Assembly: GCA_049698215.1 (NCBI GenBank)
Contig: JBAVXH010000428.1
Span: 5,538-69,537 of the forward strand
DNA: 64,000 nt
Reading direction: 5' to 3'
Source: PALSA-894 sp049698215
GTDB lineage: Bacteria; Pseudomonadota; Alphaproteobacteria; Rhizobiales; Xanthobacteraceae
Each line of letters begins with the position of its first letter. Within the stretch, counting starts at the first letter, position 1. This document shows, one piece after another, positions 43,182 through 52,166 of this stretch. Under the pieces are notes generated by a model. It had not been told where the DNA came from and searched no databases. It saw only the letters and a program-made list of their open reading frames with translations. Both the position numbers and the translations under genes were made by a program.

Positions 43182-43911
43182 GGTCTACAAGCTCCGCAAG
43201 TCCTTCAGCGGATTCACGGCGGTCGACGGCGTGAGTCTCGCGGTGCCGGCGCGCGGCATCACGGCGGTGATCGGCCCGAATGGCGCCGGCAAGTCGACAC
43301 TCTTCAACCTGCTCACCGGCCATCTGCGCGCGGACGAGGGCAGCGTCGCATTCGAGGGCCGCGACATCACGACGGCCGCGCCGCACGCGATCTGCCGCAT
43401 GGGCGTCGGCCGCTCGTTCCAGCATACGAACATCTTCCGCAAGCTCACCGTGTTCGAGAATGTGCGGGCTGCGCTGATCGCGCATGGCGGGCAGGCGCGC
43501 AACTTCTGGGGCCGCGCCGAAGGGCTCTACCGCGACGAGACAATGGCGCTGCTTGCCTCGCTCGGCCTCGCCGAACAGGCGAACGCGGTCAGCGGCGAGC
43601 TGTCCCACGGCGTGCAGAAGCAGCTCGAGCTCGGCATCGCGCTCGCCAGCGACCCGAAGCTTCTGTTGCTCGACGAGCCGACCGCCGGAATGTCGGCGAG
43701 CGAGACGCGCGAGGCGATCCGGCTCCTCGAACGCGTCGTCGCGGAGCGCAAACTCACCCTTCTGTTCACCGAGCACGACATGGGTGTCGTGTTTTCGATC
43801 GCGCAGAAGATCGCGGTGCTGCATCAGGGCAGGCTCATCGCCGAAGGCACGCCCACGGAAGTCCGCGCGAGCGCCGAGGTGCGGCGCGTCTATCTCGGGG
43901 GGCGACAGTGA
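43174..43911 (+). CDS. livG: Liv-type ABC transporter ATPase LivG
   Basis: 245 aa with Walker A GPNGAGKST, signature LSHGVQKQLE, Walker B LLLLDEPTAG and switch FTEHD. The short livG-type insert after Walker A (GVGRSFQHTNIF) is present. It overlaps livM and livF by a few bases, showing tight coupling. Confidence 0.95.
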   Translation: MLEVYKLRKSFSGFTAVDGVSLAVPARGITAVIGPNGAGKSTLFNLLTGHLRADEGSVAFEGRDITTAAPHAICRMGVGRSFQHTNIFRKLTVFENVRAALIAHGGQARNFWGRAEGLYRDETMALLASLGLAEQANAVSGELSHGVQKQLELGIALASDPKLLLLDEPTAGMSASETREAIRLLERVVAERKLTLLFTEHDMGVVFSIAQKIAVLHQGRLIAEGTPTEVRASAEVRRVYLGGRQ

Positions 43912-44621
43912 GCCTGCTCGACGTCCACGACATCCACGCCGCCTACGGCTCGTCGCGCGTGCTGTTCGGCATCTCGCTTGACGTCGCGCGCGGTGAGTGC
44001 GTCTGCCTGCTCGGCCGCAACGGCGTCGGCAAGACGACCACCATGCGCGCCATCATGGGACTGACTCCGCCCTCCTCCGGCAGGATCGTCTTCGACGGGA
44101 CGGACATCACCGGGGCGGCGCCGCATCGAATCGCGCGGCTCGGCATAGGCTTCGTGCCGGAAGACCGCCGCATCTTCGCCGAGCTGACGGTCTGGGAGAA
44201 CCTCGACGTGTCGGCGCGCGCCGCCGGCCGTCCCGGCCGCTGGACCATCGAGGCAGTGTACGGCCTTTTCCCCAAGCTCAGGGAGCTGGCCAACCGGCAG
44301 GGCGGATTCCTCTCAGGCGGCGAGCAGCAGATGCTCACCATCGGCCGCACGCTGATGGGAAATCCCGACCTGCTGCTGCTCGACGAGCCGTCCGAGGGCC
44401 TTGCGCCGCTCGTGGTGGAAAACCTGCTCGAGCAAGTGAGCCGCCTCAAGCGTGAGGGGCTCACCATCCTGCTCGCCGAACAGGGCGTCGACTTCTCGCT
44501 CGCGCTCGCCGATCGCGTCTACGTGCTGGAGAAAGGCGCGGTGCGCTTCGCGGGCGCCGCCGCCGAGCTGCGCGACAACCCACGCCTGCGCGATGAACTG
44601 CTCGCACTGTCTGCCGCATAA
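43908..44621 (+). CDS. livF: Liv-type ABC transporter ATPase LivF
   Basis: 237 aa with Walker A GRNGVGKTT, LSGGEQQML signature, and LLLLDEPSEGLAP Walker B. GFVPEDRRIFAELTV is typical of LivF. Start overlaps livG by 4 bp (a GTG codon within ...CAGTGAGC). It completes the five-component importer. Confidence 0.95.
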   Translation: MSLLDVHDIHAAYGSSRVLFGISLDVARGECVCLLGRNGVGKTTTMRAIMGLTPPSSGRIVFDGTDITGAAPHRIARLGIGFVPEDRRIFAELTVWENLDVSARAAGRPGRWTIEAVYGLFPKLRELANRQGGFLSGGEQQMLTIGRTLMGNPDLLLLDEPSEGLAPLVVENLLEQVSRLKREGLTILLAEQGVDFSLALADRVYVLEKGAVRFAGAAAELRDNPRLRDELLALSAA

Positions 44622-44635
44622 CAAGGGAGGAAGCC

Positions 44636-44842
44636 ATGCCGTTCGTGAATATCCAGATCCTCAAGGGCCATCCGCAGAAGCGCAAGGACGAGATCGCGCG
44701 CCGCGTGGTCGCGACCGTGAGCGAGCTCGCGCAATTGCCGCCCGAGGCGGTGTGGGTCGTGTTCGACGAGTTGCCGGCGACGGACTGGTACGTCGGCAAC
44801 ACGCGCGTCGACATCCTGAAGAAGCAGGCGGCAAAGAAATGA
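44636..44842 (+). CDS. 4-oxalocrotonate tautomerase-family small protein
   Basis: 68 aa starting M-P-F-V-N-I-Q-I-L-K-G, so the processed protein has the catalytic N-terminal proline of the tautomerase superfamily. An AAGGGAGG-like ribosome site precedes it. Such proteins isomerise 2-hydroxy-dienoates, often from aromatic breakdown. Its stop overlaps the lactonase start (ATGA). Placement after the transporter suggests the imported compound or a breakdown product is an enol/keto acid. Confidence 0.88.
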   Translation: MPFVNIQILKGHPQKRKDEIARRVVATVSELAQLPPEAVWVVFDELPATDWYVGNTRVDILKKQAAKK

Positions 44843-45753
44843 ACGACACCGCCGCCAATCAAGCCAACGTCGAGATCCGCGATCGGGCGTTCCGCGCGGT
44901 CGTCGGGGAATCCGTCGCGATCGAGCGGATCGCGACCGGCTTCCTGTTCACCGAAGGTCCGCTCTGGCACGCGCGGGAGAAATATCTCCTGTTCAGCGAC
45001 ATGCCGGGCGACCACATGCGGAAATGGACGGCGCGCGGCGGGACTGCGACGTTCCGCAAGCCCTGCGCGCAGTCGAACGGCCTCACCTGGGATCGGCAGG
45101 GCCGCCTCCTTGTCTGCGAGCACGCGACCAGCAAGGTCACGCGCACCGAGGCCGACGGGAGCAGCACCGTGATTGCGAGCCATCACGATGGCAAGGAGCT
45201 GAACAGCCCCAACGACATCGTGGTGAAGTCGGACGGCGGCATCTATTTCTCGGATCCGACCTACGGCCGCAACGAGTACTACGGCAATCCGCGTCCGCTG
45301 CCGCGCGACTTTCGGGGCGTCTACCGGGCCGAGCCGGAGGGCGGCAAGCTCACGCTGCTGGCGGACGATTTCGGCCAGCCGAACGGGCTCTGCTTTTCGC
45401 GCGACGAGCGGCTGCTCTTCGTCAACGACACCGACCGCCAGCACATTCGCGTCTTCGATGTGCAGCCCGATGGGACGCTCGCGAACAGCCGGGTGTGGGC
45501 CGAGACGAAGGGCGAAGGTGCGGGCGCGCCGGACGGCATGAAGATCGACAGCGCCGGCAACGTGTACTGCTGCGGCCCCGGGGGTATCCACGTGTTCTCG
45601 CCCGACGCAATCTGCCTCGGTGTGATCCGCATGCCGGAGTACACGGCGAACTTCTGCTTCGGCGACGACGACCTGCGCAGCCTTTATGTAACCGCCTCGA
45701 CGTCGCTCTATCGGCTTCGGGTCGAGACTCCGGGTACGTCCCAAGGGCGATAA
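44839..45753 (+). CDS. SMP-30/gluconolactonase-like lactonase
   Basis: Start at ATG 44839, overlapping the tautomerase stop, gives 304 aa; the frame extends upstream but lies over livF and the tautomerase. Six-bladed propeller signatures: FTEGPLWHAREKYLLFSD with the metal-binding Glu, SNGLTWDRQGRLLVCEH, LNSPNDIVVKSDGGIYFSDPTYG (metal Asn/Asp), QPNGLCFSRDE, and GAPDGMKIDSAGNVYCCG. It hydrolyses sugar or related lactones using a divalent cation. The set lactonase, uronate-dehydrogenase-like protein and Liv transporter suggests sugar-acid use. Confidence 0.9.
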   Translation: MNDTAANQANVEIRDRAFRAVVGESVAIERIATGFLFTEGPLWHAREKYLLFSDMPGDHMRKWTARGGTATFRKPCAQSNGLTWDRQGRLLVCEHATSKVTRTEADGSSTVIASHHDGKELNSPNDIVVKSDGGIYFSDPTYGRNEYYGNPRPLPRDFRGVYRAEPEGGKLTLLADDFGQPNGLCFSRDERLLFVNDTDRQHIRVFDVQPDGTLANSRVWAETKGEGAGAPDGMKIDSAGNVYCCGPGGIHVFSPDAICLGVIRMPEYTANFCFGDDDLRSLYVTASTSLYRLRVETPGTSQGR

Positions 45754-45845
45754 AACGCTCGCCAAGCGTTGCGAAGCTGAACCTGCGCCGCTACTTGGAG
45801 CGTGCTACCTTCTCGTCGCAACAGAGACGACGAAGGGGAACCGGC

Positions 45846-46178
45846 ATGCCTGGCTACTATGACACCCAGCACCTCGCGGATTTCGGTAAGATCGCTGAGG
45901 TGAAACCGGAACTCGGCAACAAGTTCTTCGACTACTACGGCAGTGTGTTCGCCGACGGGGCGCTCTCGGCTCGGGAGAAAAGCCTGATCGCGCTTGCCGT
46001 CGCTCACGCGGTGCAATGTCCGTACTGCATCGACGCCTATACGCAAGACTGCCAGCAAAAGGGAGCCGACATCGAGCAAATGACCGAGGCGCTGCATGTC
46101 GCCGTCGCGATCAGAGGCGGAGCCTCCCTGGTGCATGGTATGCAGATGCGCGGTCACGTCCAGAAGCTGGGGATGTAA
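45846..46178 (+). CDS. CMD/AhpD-family peroxidase-like protein associated with ArsS
   Basis: Start at ATG 45846 gives 110 aa; the frame is open far upstream over the lactonase and is not real there. The active-site pair is CPYC with downstream TQDCQQKGA, and the helical CMD fold is evident (EKSLIALAVAHAVQCPYCIDAYTQ). The sequence fits the peroxidase-like CMD family that travels with the arsenosugar radical SAM protein ArsS, which starts two bases after this stop. It may protect or reduce a thiol or metalloid intermediate. There is no signal peptide. Confidence 0.85.
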   Translation: MPGYYDTQHLADFGKIAEVKPELGNKFFDYYGSVFADGALSAREKSLIALAVAHAVQCPYCIDAYTQDCQQKGADIEQMTEALHVAVAIRGGASLVHGMQMRGHVQKLGM

Positions 46179-46180
46179 AA

Positions 46181-47290
46181 ATGAGCCCGGCGGCCGAAGC
46201 GCTCGAGGGGGTGGTCGAGGATCTTGCCCGCGACCTGAAGACCCCACGCGCCGGCGCGACGTTACGCAGGCGCAGTGCTCCGCTTGCCGAAACGGCGGAG
46301 CAACTTAAGCTTCTTGCGGCAGTACCGCTCGAGCGGCAGAGCAAGCGGATCGAGTTTGCGACGTCGGCGGACAACCTGTCTCCCGCCGCGCTCGAAATCT
46401 TTCAGGTCAATGTCGGAAAGCTCTGCAACATGACCTGCCGCCACTGTCATGTGGATGCCGGCCCCGACCGAACCGACGCGGTCATGCCGGATGCGATCAT
46501 GGACGCGGTGATCGCGGCGATCGGCCGAACGCGGGCCCACACGGTTGACATCACCGGCGGAGCGCCCGAGCTGCATCCGCGCTTTCGCGATCTCGTCGAA
46601 GCCTCTGTTGCGGCCGGCAAGCATGTCATGGATCGATGCAACCTCACGATCCTGCTGCTTCCGCGCAACAAGGGGCTGGTGGATTGGTTTGCCGAGCGCA
46701 GGGTCGAGGTCGTTGCCTCGCTGCCGCACTATCGCCGTCCGAATACCGATGCGCAGCGCGGCCAAGGCGTCTTCGATCGATCGATTGAAGCCATGCGGCT
46801 TCTCAACGCCGCAGGCTATGGACGCGGCGATCCTGCGCGGCGATTGACTCTCGTCTCGAATCCGGCAGGCGCCTTTCTGGGCGCCTCGCAATCGACCGCC
46901 GAGCGGGAGTGGCGGCAGTCCCTGGAACGCGAGCATGGAGTCACATTCGACCGTCTCTTCGTCCTCAACAACATGCCGATCTCGCGATTTCTTGAGTGGC
47001 TGCAGCAGAGCGGGAATTTGGAGGCCTACATGCAGCGGCTGGTGCAGGCCTTCAATCCGGCGGCCGTGGCGGGCCTGATGTGCCGCAACACGCTTTCGGT
47101 TGGCTGGGATGGACGGCTCTACGATTGCGATTTCAACCAGATGCTCGACCTGGAGATCGCGCTGCCCGACGGGCCGCACATTTCGACGTTCAGCGAGGAC
47201 AGCTGGGGCAAGCGCTCCATCGTCACGGCTCGTCATTGCTTTGGGTGCACCGCAGGCGCGGGAAGTTCGTGCGGCGGACAAACCGCCTGA
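46181..47290 (+). CDS. arsS: Radical SAM protein, ArsS-type (rSAM/Cys-rich domain)
   Basis: 369 aa starting at ATG 46181. The radical SAM cluster motif CNMTCRHCHV lies near residue 85-95. The Cys-rich C-terminus has CRNTLSVGWDGRLYDCDFNQ and CFGCTAGAGSSCGG, the rSAM/selenodomain ending; some homologues carry selenocysteine here, this one has Cys. DITGGAPELHPRF is another family string. ArsS acts with ArsM to attach arsenic to a deoxyadenosyl group in arsenosugar synthesis; no ArsM gene is in the window, so the pathway may lie elsewhere or the substrate may differ. It is coupled to the CMD gene. Confidence 0.88.
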   Translation: MSPAAEALEGVVEDLARDLKTPRAGATLRRRSAPLAETAEQLKLLAAVPLERQSKRIEFATSADNLSPAALEIFQVNVGKLCNMTCRHCHVDAGPDRTDAVMPDAIMDAVIAAIGRTRAHTVDITGGAPELHPRFRDLVEASVAAGKHVMDRCNLTILLLPRNKGLVDWFAERRVEVVASLPHYRRPNTDAQRGQGVFDRSIEAMRLLNAAGYGRGDPARRLTLVSNPAGAFLGASQSTAEREWRQSLEREHGVTFDRLFVLNNMPISRFLEWLQQSGNLEAYMQRLVQAFNPAAVAGLMCRNTLSVGWDGRLYDCDFNQMLDLEIALPDGPHISTFSEDSWGKRSIVTARHCFGCTAGAGSSCGGQTA

Positions 47291-47643
47291 CGCTCCAGGC
47301 TTTTGATCCGAGTCCCGCCGCTCGCTTGGTGTAGGACAACTCGGCATCAAGCCGTCCGCCAGTTGTAACGCCGGTTCAGGCGATTGAGATGCGGAATGGA
47401 GCCCGAGAACGCCTGCATCGCCCGACTGCGCCTTCCGACCGACCCGATGGTCCTGGCGGTCATGCCTTGGTTGCGAAGACCTCATAGCGCACGGAACAAA
47501 TTGGTTTGACCGGCAACACCGGCGCAGTGACAATCCACAATTGAGACCAGACCTGCGGCCAGGCCGGGGCGACCCTTTTCGACCGAGAGCCGGCATCAGC
47601 ATGCGCTACGACAAGGACGCCTGGTCGGTCAAGGAGAGAAAGC
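47291..47643. other. 353-bp intergenic region before the first haem protein gene
   Basis: No gene-like frame with coding character was found between the ArsS stop and the next start. An AAGGAGAG ribosome site lies just before the ATG at 47644. No clear promoter, repeat or terminator stands out. It may hold the promoter of the 47.6-55.1 kb operon. Confidence 0.5.
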
Positions 47644-49788
47644 ATGGACACGAGGACATTGTATCTCGGCGTCGCGGCGATCGCCGTCGCTTTGATCGCG
47701 TCACCGTCCTCGCTGTGCGCCCAGCAAGCCGCGAGTGCGCAGGTCAGCGTCGGGCCCGACAACATCGGCGGCATAGTGTCCGGTCCGAACGGCCCGGAGG
47801 CGGGCGTGTGGGTGATCGCCGAGACCACCGATCTCCCGACGCGTTACACCAAGAGCGTCGTCACCGACGATCAGGGCCGCTACGTCATCCCCGACCTGCC
47901 GAATGCGAACTATCAGGTCTGGGTGCGCGGCTATGGCCTGATCGACTCGCCGCGGATGCGCGCAAAGCCCGGCCAGACACTCAACCACACCGCCATCAAG
48001 GCGCCCGACGAGCGCTCCGCCGCCCATTACTATCCGGCGATCTACTGGTACACGATGATGAAGATCCCGCCGGCTGCGGATTTCGGCGGGCACACCGATA
48101 TTCCGAAGAACATCACGCGCGAGGTCTGGCTGCAGCGGATGAACAATGTCGACTGCGTCGGCTGCCATCAGCTTGGGCAGGAATCGACGCGCACCGTTCC
48201 GGCGCAGTTCGGCAAGTTCGACTCGGGCGCGGACGCCTGGGTACGCCGCATCGCCTCGGGTCAGTCAGGCGAGATGATGACGAACCGGCTCGCCGGTCAG
48301 CTCGGCGGCGTGCCGTACAAGTATTTGGGTGACTGGACCGATCGTGTCGCAAAAGGCGATCTGCCCAAGCACAAGCCCCAGCGCCCGTCCGGTATCGAGC
48401 GCAACATCGTGGTGACGACGTGGGACTGGTCGACGCCGGACAAGTATCTGCACGACCTGATCTCGTCAGACCGGCGCAAGCCAACGGTCAATGCCAACGG
48501 CCTGCTCTACGGCGCGCCGGAGTATTCGACCGACTTGATGCCGATCCTTGATCCGAAGACGCACAAGGTGTCGTACTTCAAGATGCCGGTGGCCGATCCC
48601 GGCATGCCGGTCTCGCTCGGACCGGGCCACGCCGGCGCGATCAAGCCGACGATGGCGTCCGCCTATTGGGGCGAGGAAGTCCTCTGGGATACCAAGGCGA
48701 ACCAGCACAACGCGATGTTCGACGACAAGGGCCGCGTCTGGCTTGCCGCGACGGTGCGCGGCATGGACAATCCGGCCTGGTGCAAGAAGGGCTCGGAGCA
48801 TCCGTCCGCGAAGGTGTTCCCGATCGAGCGCTCGCCGCGTCAGGCGAGCGTGCTCGATCCGAAGACGATGAAATACGAGTTCGTCGACACCTGCTTCGGC
48901 ACGCATCATCCGCAGTTCGGCTACGACGCCGACAACACGCTCTGGCTCTCGGGTTCGGGTCCCGTGGCGGGTTGGGTCAACACCAAGGTGTGGGACGAGA
49001 CCAAGGACCCGCAGAAGGCCGTCGGCTGGTTCCCGTTCGTGCTCGACGTGAACGGCAACGGCAAGCTCGACGAATTCAGCGAGCCGGGCAAAGCGGAAGA
49101 AGGCAAGGATATGCGCTTCAATCCGGGCTCCGGTCCCTACGCGGTGATGCCGCATCCGACCGACGGCTCGGTCTGGTACACGTCCGGCACGTTCGCCGGA
49201 CGGGCGGGCTTCCTGCGCTTCGATCCCAAAACCAAGCTCTCCGAGTTCTTTGCGCTTCCGAGGGAAGCGGTCGGCGTGCGCGGCGGCGACATCGGCGCCG
49301 ACGGCCGGCTGTGGGGCTCGGGCTCTGCGGGCCATCTGATCGAGTTCGACCGCCGCAAGTGCAAGGGCCCGCTCAATGGGCCGAACGCGACCGGCGATCA
49401 CTGCCCGGAAGGCTTCACGCTGCACAAGTATCCGGGACCGGGCTTCGACGACGTGCCGAATTCGAGCGCGGAGGCGAGCTACTATACGTGGGTCGATCAC
49501 CACAACGCGGTCGGCCTTGGGCCGGACGTTCCGATCTCGACCGCGAACCTTCAAGATGGCTTCGTCGGCTTCAAAGACGGACAGATGATCCTGATGCGCG
49601 TGCCGTATCCGATGGGCTACTACGCCAAGGGTCTCGACGCGCGTATCGACGACCCGAATGCCGGCTGGAAGGGCCGTGGCCTGTGGAGCGCCAGCGGCGA
49701 CCGCACGCCGTGGCTGAACGAGCTCGGCAAGGGCGCGCGCCCGATGGCGGTGCACATCCAGGTGCGGCCGGACCCGCTGGCGAAGTAG
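47644..49788 (+). CDS. Exported single-haem c-type, carboxypeptidase-regulatory-like/beta-propeller protein 1
   Basis: 714 aa with a signal peptide (about 1-26, LCAQQA). Residues 35-118 form a carboxypeptidase-regulatory-like beta-sandwich (GGIVSGPNGPEAGVWVIAET, DDQGRYVIPDLP). CVGCH at 171-175 is one c-type haem site. The rest shows repeated propeller-like segments (ILDPKTHKVSYFKMP, FDDKGRVWLAATV, SVLDPKTMKYEFV, HPTDGSVWYTS) as in virginiamycin-B-lyase-like/SMP-30-like propellers. Function is unknown; a periplasmic redox enzyme is likely. It is a paralogue of the next gene, about 45-50% similar by eye, suggesting tandem duplication. Confidence 0.8.
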   Translation: MDTRTLYLGVAAIAVALIASPSSLCAQQAASAQVSVGPDNIGGIVSGPNGPEAGVWVIAETTDLPTRYTKSVVTDDQGRYVIPDLPNANYQVWVRGYGLIDSPRMRAKPGQTLNHTAIKAPDERSAAHYYPAIYWYTMMKIPPAADFGGHTDIPKNITREVWLQRMNNVDCVGCHQLGQESTRTVPAQFGKFDSGADAWVRRIASGQSGEMMTNRLAGQLGGVPYKYLGDWTDRVAKGDLPKHKPQRPSGIERNIVVTTWDWSTPDKYLHDLISSDRRKPTVNANGLLYGAPEYSTDLMPILDPKTHKVSYFKMPVADPGMPVSLGPGHAGAIKPTMASAYWGEEVLWDTKANQHNAMFDDKGRVWLAATVRGMDNPAWCKKGSEHPSAKVFPIERSPRQASVLDPKTMKYEFVDTCFGTHHPQFGYDADNTLWLSGSGPVAGWVNTKVWDETKDPQKAVGWFPFVLDVNGNGKLDEFSEPGKAEEGKDMRFNPGSGPYAVMPHPTDGSVWYTSGTFAGRAGFLRFDPKTKLSEFFALPREAVGVRGGDIGADGRLWGSGSAGHLIEFDRRKCKGPLNGPNATGDHCPEGFTLHKYPGPGFDDVPNSSAEASYYTWVDHHNAVGLGPDVPISTANLQDGFVGFKDGQMILMRVPYPMGYYAKGLDARIDDPNAGWKGRGLWSASGDRTPWLNELGKGARPMAVHIQVRPDPLAK

Positions 49789-49803
49789 GAGACAATCGAG
49801 ACA

Positions 49804-49826
49804 CCGGGGCCGCGATGTGGCCCCGG
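49804..49826. terminator. GC-rich hairpin between the two haem protein genes
   Basis: CCGGGGCC and GGCCCCGG form an 8-bp perfect stem with a 7-base loop, 16 bp after the first haem gene. There is no T-tract after it, so it may be an attenuator or RNA-stability hairpin rather than a full terminator. A dispersed palindrome follows at 49843. Confidence 0.5.
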
Positions 49827-49842
49827 CGCACATCCTGAGAGA

Positions 49843-49887
49843 GCATGATCCCGAAAAGTGTGAAGCGGTCTTCGGACAAGATCATGC
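49843..49887. repeat. Short palindromic intergenic element, copy 2
   Basis: GCATGATCCCGAAAAGTG ... TCTTCGGACAAGATCATGC, 45 bp, the same family as 36024-36070 with the same outer GCATGATC/GATCATGC arms and a diverged centre. It sits in the 154-bp gap between the paired haem protein genes, so the duplication unit may have gained it later or it may set their relative expression. Confidence 0.75.
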
Positions 49888-49942
49888 GCAAGGAAGACAG
49901 AGACGATCCGCAGGATCACCTCTGCGACGGCAGGAGGGCGAC

Positions 49943-52051
49943 ATGACATTCCGACAGTTTCTTTTTGCGAGCGTGACCGCGGCCGGTATCGCGGCATTGT
50001 CTGTGAACGCGAACGCGCAACAGGTCTCCGTCAACGTCGACAACATCGGCGGCGTGGTGACGGGTCCGGACGGCCCGGAGGCGGGCGTCTGGGTGATCGC
50101 CGAGACCACCGACCTGCCGACGCGGCTGATCAAGAGCGTCGTGACCGACGACCAGGGCCGCTATCTCATCCCCGAGCTGCCCAAGGCGACCTACGAGGTT
50201 TTCGCGCGCGGATATGGCTTGAAGGATTCGACGCGGCAGAAGAGCGAGCCCGGCAAGGTGGTCAACATCACGACGACGGCGGCGACGCCGAAGGAGGCGG
50301 CCGAGCACTACCCGGCGATCTACTGGTACGCGATGCTGAGGGCACCGGCGAAGCATGAATTTCCGCTCGGCAATGCCAAGACGCAGGCCGAGTGGATGAA
50401 CGTCGTGAAGACCAACGGCTGCTACGGCTGCCATGCGCTCGGTAACAAGGCGACGCGCACGATTCCTTCGGTGTTCGCCGACATGAAGTCCGAGGATGCC
50501 TGGTCGCGCCGCATTATGTCGGGTCAGGCCATGACCAACATGGCGACCGCGATCGGCCGCGTCGATGCGCAGCGCGCCCTCAAGCACTTCGCCGATTGGA
50601 CCGACCGCATTGCGGATGGCGAGCTGCCGGCCGCGAAGCCGCCGCGCCCGCAAGGCCAGGAGCGCAATGTCGTCGTCACGCAGTGGGATTTCTCCGATCC
50701 CAAGCATTATCTGCACGACATCACGGCGACCGACAAGCGCAAGCCGACGCTCAATCCCAACGGGTTGATCTATGGCGCCGTCGAGAACTCCACCGATCTC
50801 GTCCCGATCCTCGATCCGGTGAAGCACACGGCGACGACGCTCAGGATGCCGGTGCGCGATCCGAACACGCCCTCGCACAAGGACGATCCGCTCTCGCCCT
50901 CGCCCTACTGGGGCGAGGAGATTCTCTGGGACAGCCGCACCGCGACGCACAATCCGATGTACGACCAGAGCGGCCGGGTATGGTGGACCTCGCGCGTCGG
51001 CGTGGCGCAGAACCCGGACTTCTGCCGCAAGGGCTCGGATCATCCGTCGGCGAAAGTCTTCCCGATGGAGAGTTCGACGCGGCATCTGTCGATGCTCGAT
51101 CCGAAGAGCGGCAAGATCACGCTGATCCGCACCTGTTACCAGACGCACCATCTCGTCTTCGCCGAGGACGCCAACAATACGCTCTGGATGAGCGCGGGCG
51201 GTCCCGGCAGCGGTGCGCTTGGCTGGCTCGACACCAAGAAATTCGACGAGACCGGCGATGAGCAGAAATCGCAAGGCTGGACCCCGATCGTTCTGGACAC
51301 CAACGGCAACGGCAAGCGCGACGAGTACGTCGAGCCGAACCAGCCGCTCGATCCCGCCAAGGACAAGCGCATCGTCGGCGCGCTCTACGGCATCGGCGTC
51401 AACCCGCAGGACGGCACGATCTGGGGCTCGATCCTGACCTTCCCGGGGTACATCGTGCGCGTCGATCCCGGGCCGAATCCGTCCGAGACGGCGCTTGCCG
51501 AGATCTACGAGCCGCCCGCGCCCGGCTACGGCCCGCGCGGCTTCGACATCGACCGCAACGGCGTCGCCTGGGTACCGCTCTCGAGCGGACACATGGCGTC
51601 TTTTGACCGGAAGAAGTGCAAGGGCCCGCTGAATGGTCCAGCCGCCACGACCGGCCGCCACTGCCCGGAGGGCTGGACGCTCTACGATTTCCCCGGTCCC
51701 AAGCATGCCGACGCGCCGGACATCGGCAGCGCGGAGGCGAGCTATTACACCTGGGTCGACCAGTTCGACACGTTCGGGCTCGGGCAGAACGTGGCGTGGG
51801 CGACCGGCAACGCCAACGAGTCGCTGATGGCGCTGGTCGACGGCAAATGGCTCAATTTCGTCGTGCCGTATCCGAACGGCTTCTATGCCAAATGGATGGA
51901 TGGCCGGATCGACGATCCAAATGGCGGCTGGAAGGGACGCGGCGTCTGGGCCACCTACGGCACACGCACGCCGTTCCACACGGAAACCGGAAAGGGCACG
52001 CGGCCGAAGGTGGTGAAATTCCAGCTCCGGCCCGATCCGCTTGCGCGGTGA
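49943..52051 (+). CDS. Exported single-haem c-type, carboxypeptidase-regulatory-like/beta-propeller protein 2
   Basis: Start at ATG 49943 with AGGAGGG upstream gives 702 aa; the open frame extends upstream without start support. A signal peptide (1-25, NANAQ) precedes a regulatory-like domain (GGVVTGPDGPEAGVWVIAET, DDQGRYLIPELP), CYGCH at 160-164, and propeller-like segments (ILDPVKHTATTLRMP, MYDQSGRVWWTSRV, MLDPKSGKITLI, DRNGVAWVPLSSGH). It closely parallels the previous gene, including the end (GGWKGRGVWATYG). One haem each suggests electron transfer, perhaps to the membrane protein encoded next. Confidence 0.8.
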   Translation: MTFRQFLFASVTAAGIAALSVNANAQQVSVNVDNIGGVVTGPDGPEAGVWVIAETTDLPTRLIKSVVTDDQGRYLIPELPKATYEVFARGYGLKDSTRQKSEPGKVVNITTTAATPKEAAEHYPAIYWYAMLRAPAKHEFPLGNAKTQAEWMNVVKTNGCYGCHALGNKATRTIPSVFADMKSEDAWSRRIMSGQAMTNMATAIGRVDAQRALKHFADWTDRIADGELPAAKPPRPQGQERNVVVTQWDFSDPKHYLHDITATDKRKPTLNPNGLIYGAVENSTDLVPILDPVKHTATTLRMPVRDPNTPSHKDDPLSPSPYWGEEILWDSRTATHNPMYDQSGRVWWTSRVGVAQNPDFCRKGSDHPSAKVFPMESSTRHLSMLDPKSGKITLIRTCYQTHHLVFAEDANNTLWMSAGGPGSGALGWLDTKKFDETGDEQKSQGWTPIVLDTNGNGKRDEYVEPNQPLDPAKDKRIVGALYGIGVNPQDGTIWGSILTFPGYIVRVDPGPNPSETALAEIYEPPAPGYGPRGFDIDRNGVAWVPLSSGHMASFDRKKCKGPLNGPAATTGRHCPEGWTLYDFPGPKHADAPDIGSAEASYYTWVDQFDTFGLGQNVAWATGNANESLMALVDGKWLNFVVPYPNGFYAKWMDGRIDDPNGGWKGRGVWATYGTRTPFHTETGKGTRPKVVKFQLRPDPLAR

Positions 52052-52166
52052 CGTGTCACGGTGACAGCGACGCCGCGTCGGCGGATCGTTGTCACCGGAA
52101 CGAGAGAAGAGACAGACGGCGGTTAGCCAGAAGCCAGCCCGCCATGGATCCGATTGGGGGCAGCCC

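Noticed and set aside
44452..44838. Upstream extension of the lactonase frame
   Set aside because: It overlaps livF and the tautomerase; the ATG at 44839 overlaps the tautomerase stop and begins a normal-length SMP-30 protein.
45024..45845. Upstream extension of the CMD-family frame
   Set aside because: It is antiparallel in composition to nothing real and simply reads another frame of the lactonase gene; the 110-aa protein from 45846 is family length.
47460..47828. A 122-codon minus-strand frame in the gap before the first haem protein gene
   Set aside because: It extends antisense into the haem protein gene's signal peptide and regulatory domain, has no ribosome site and no recognisable motif.
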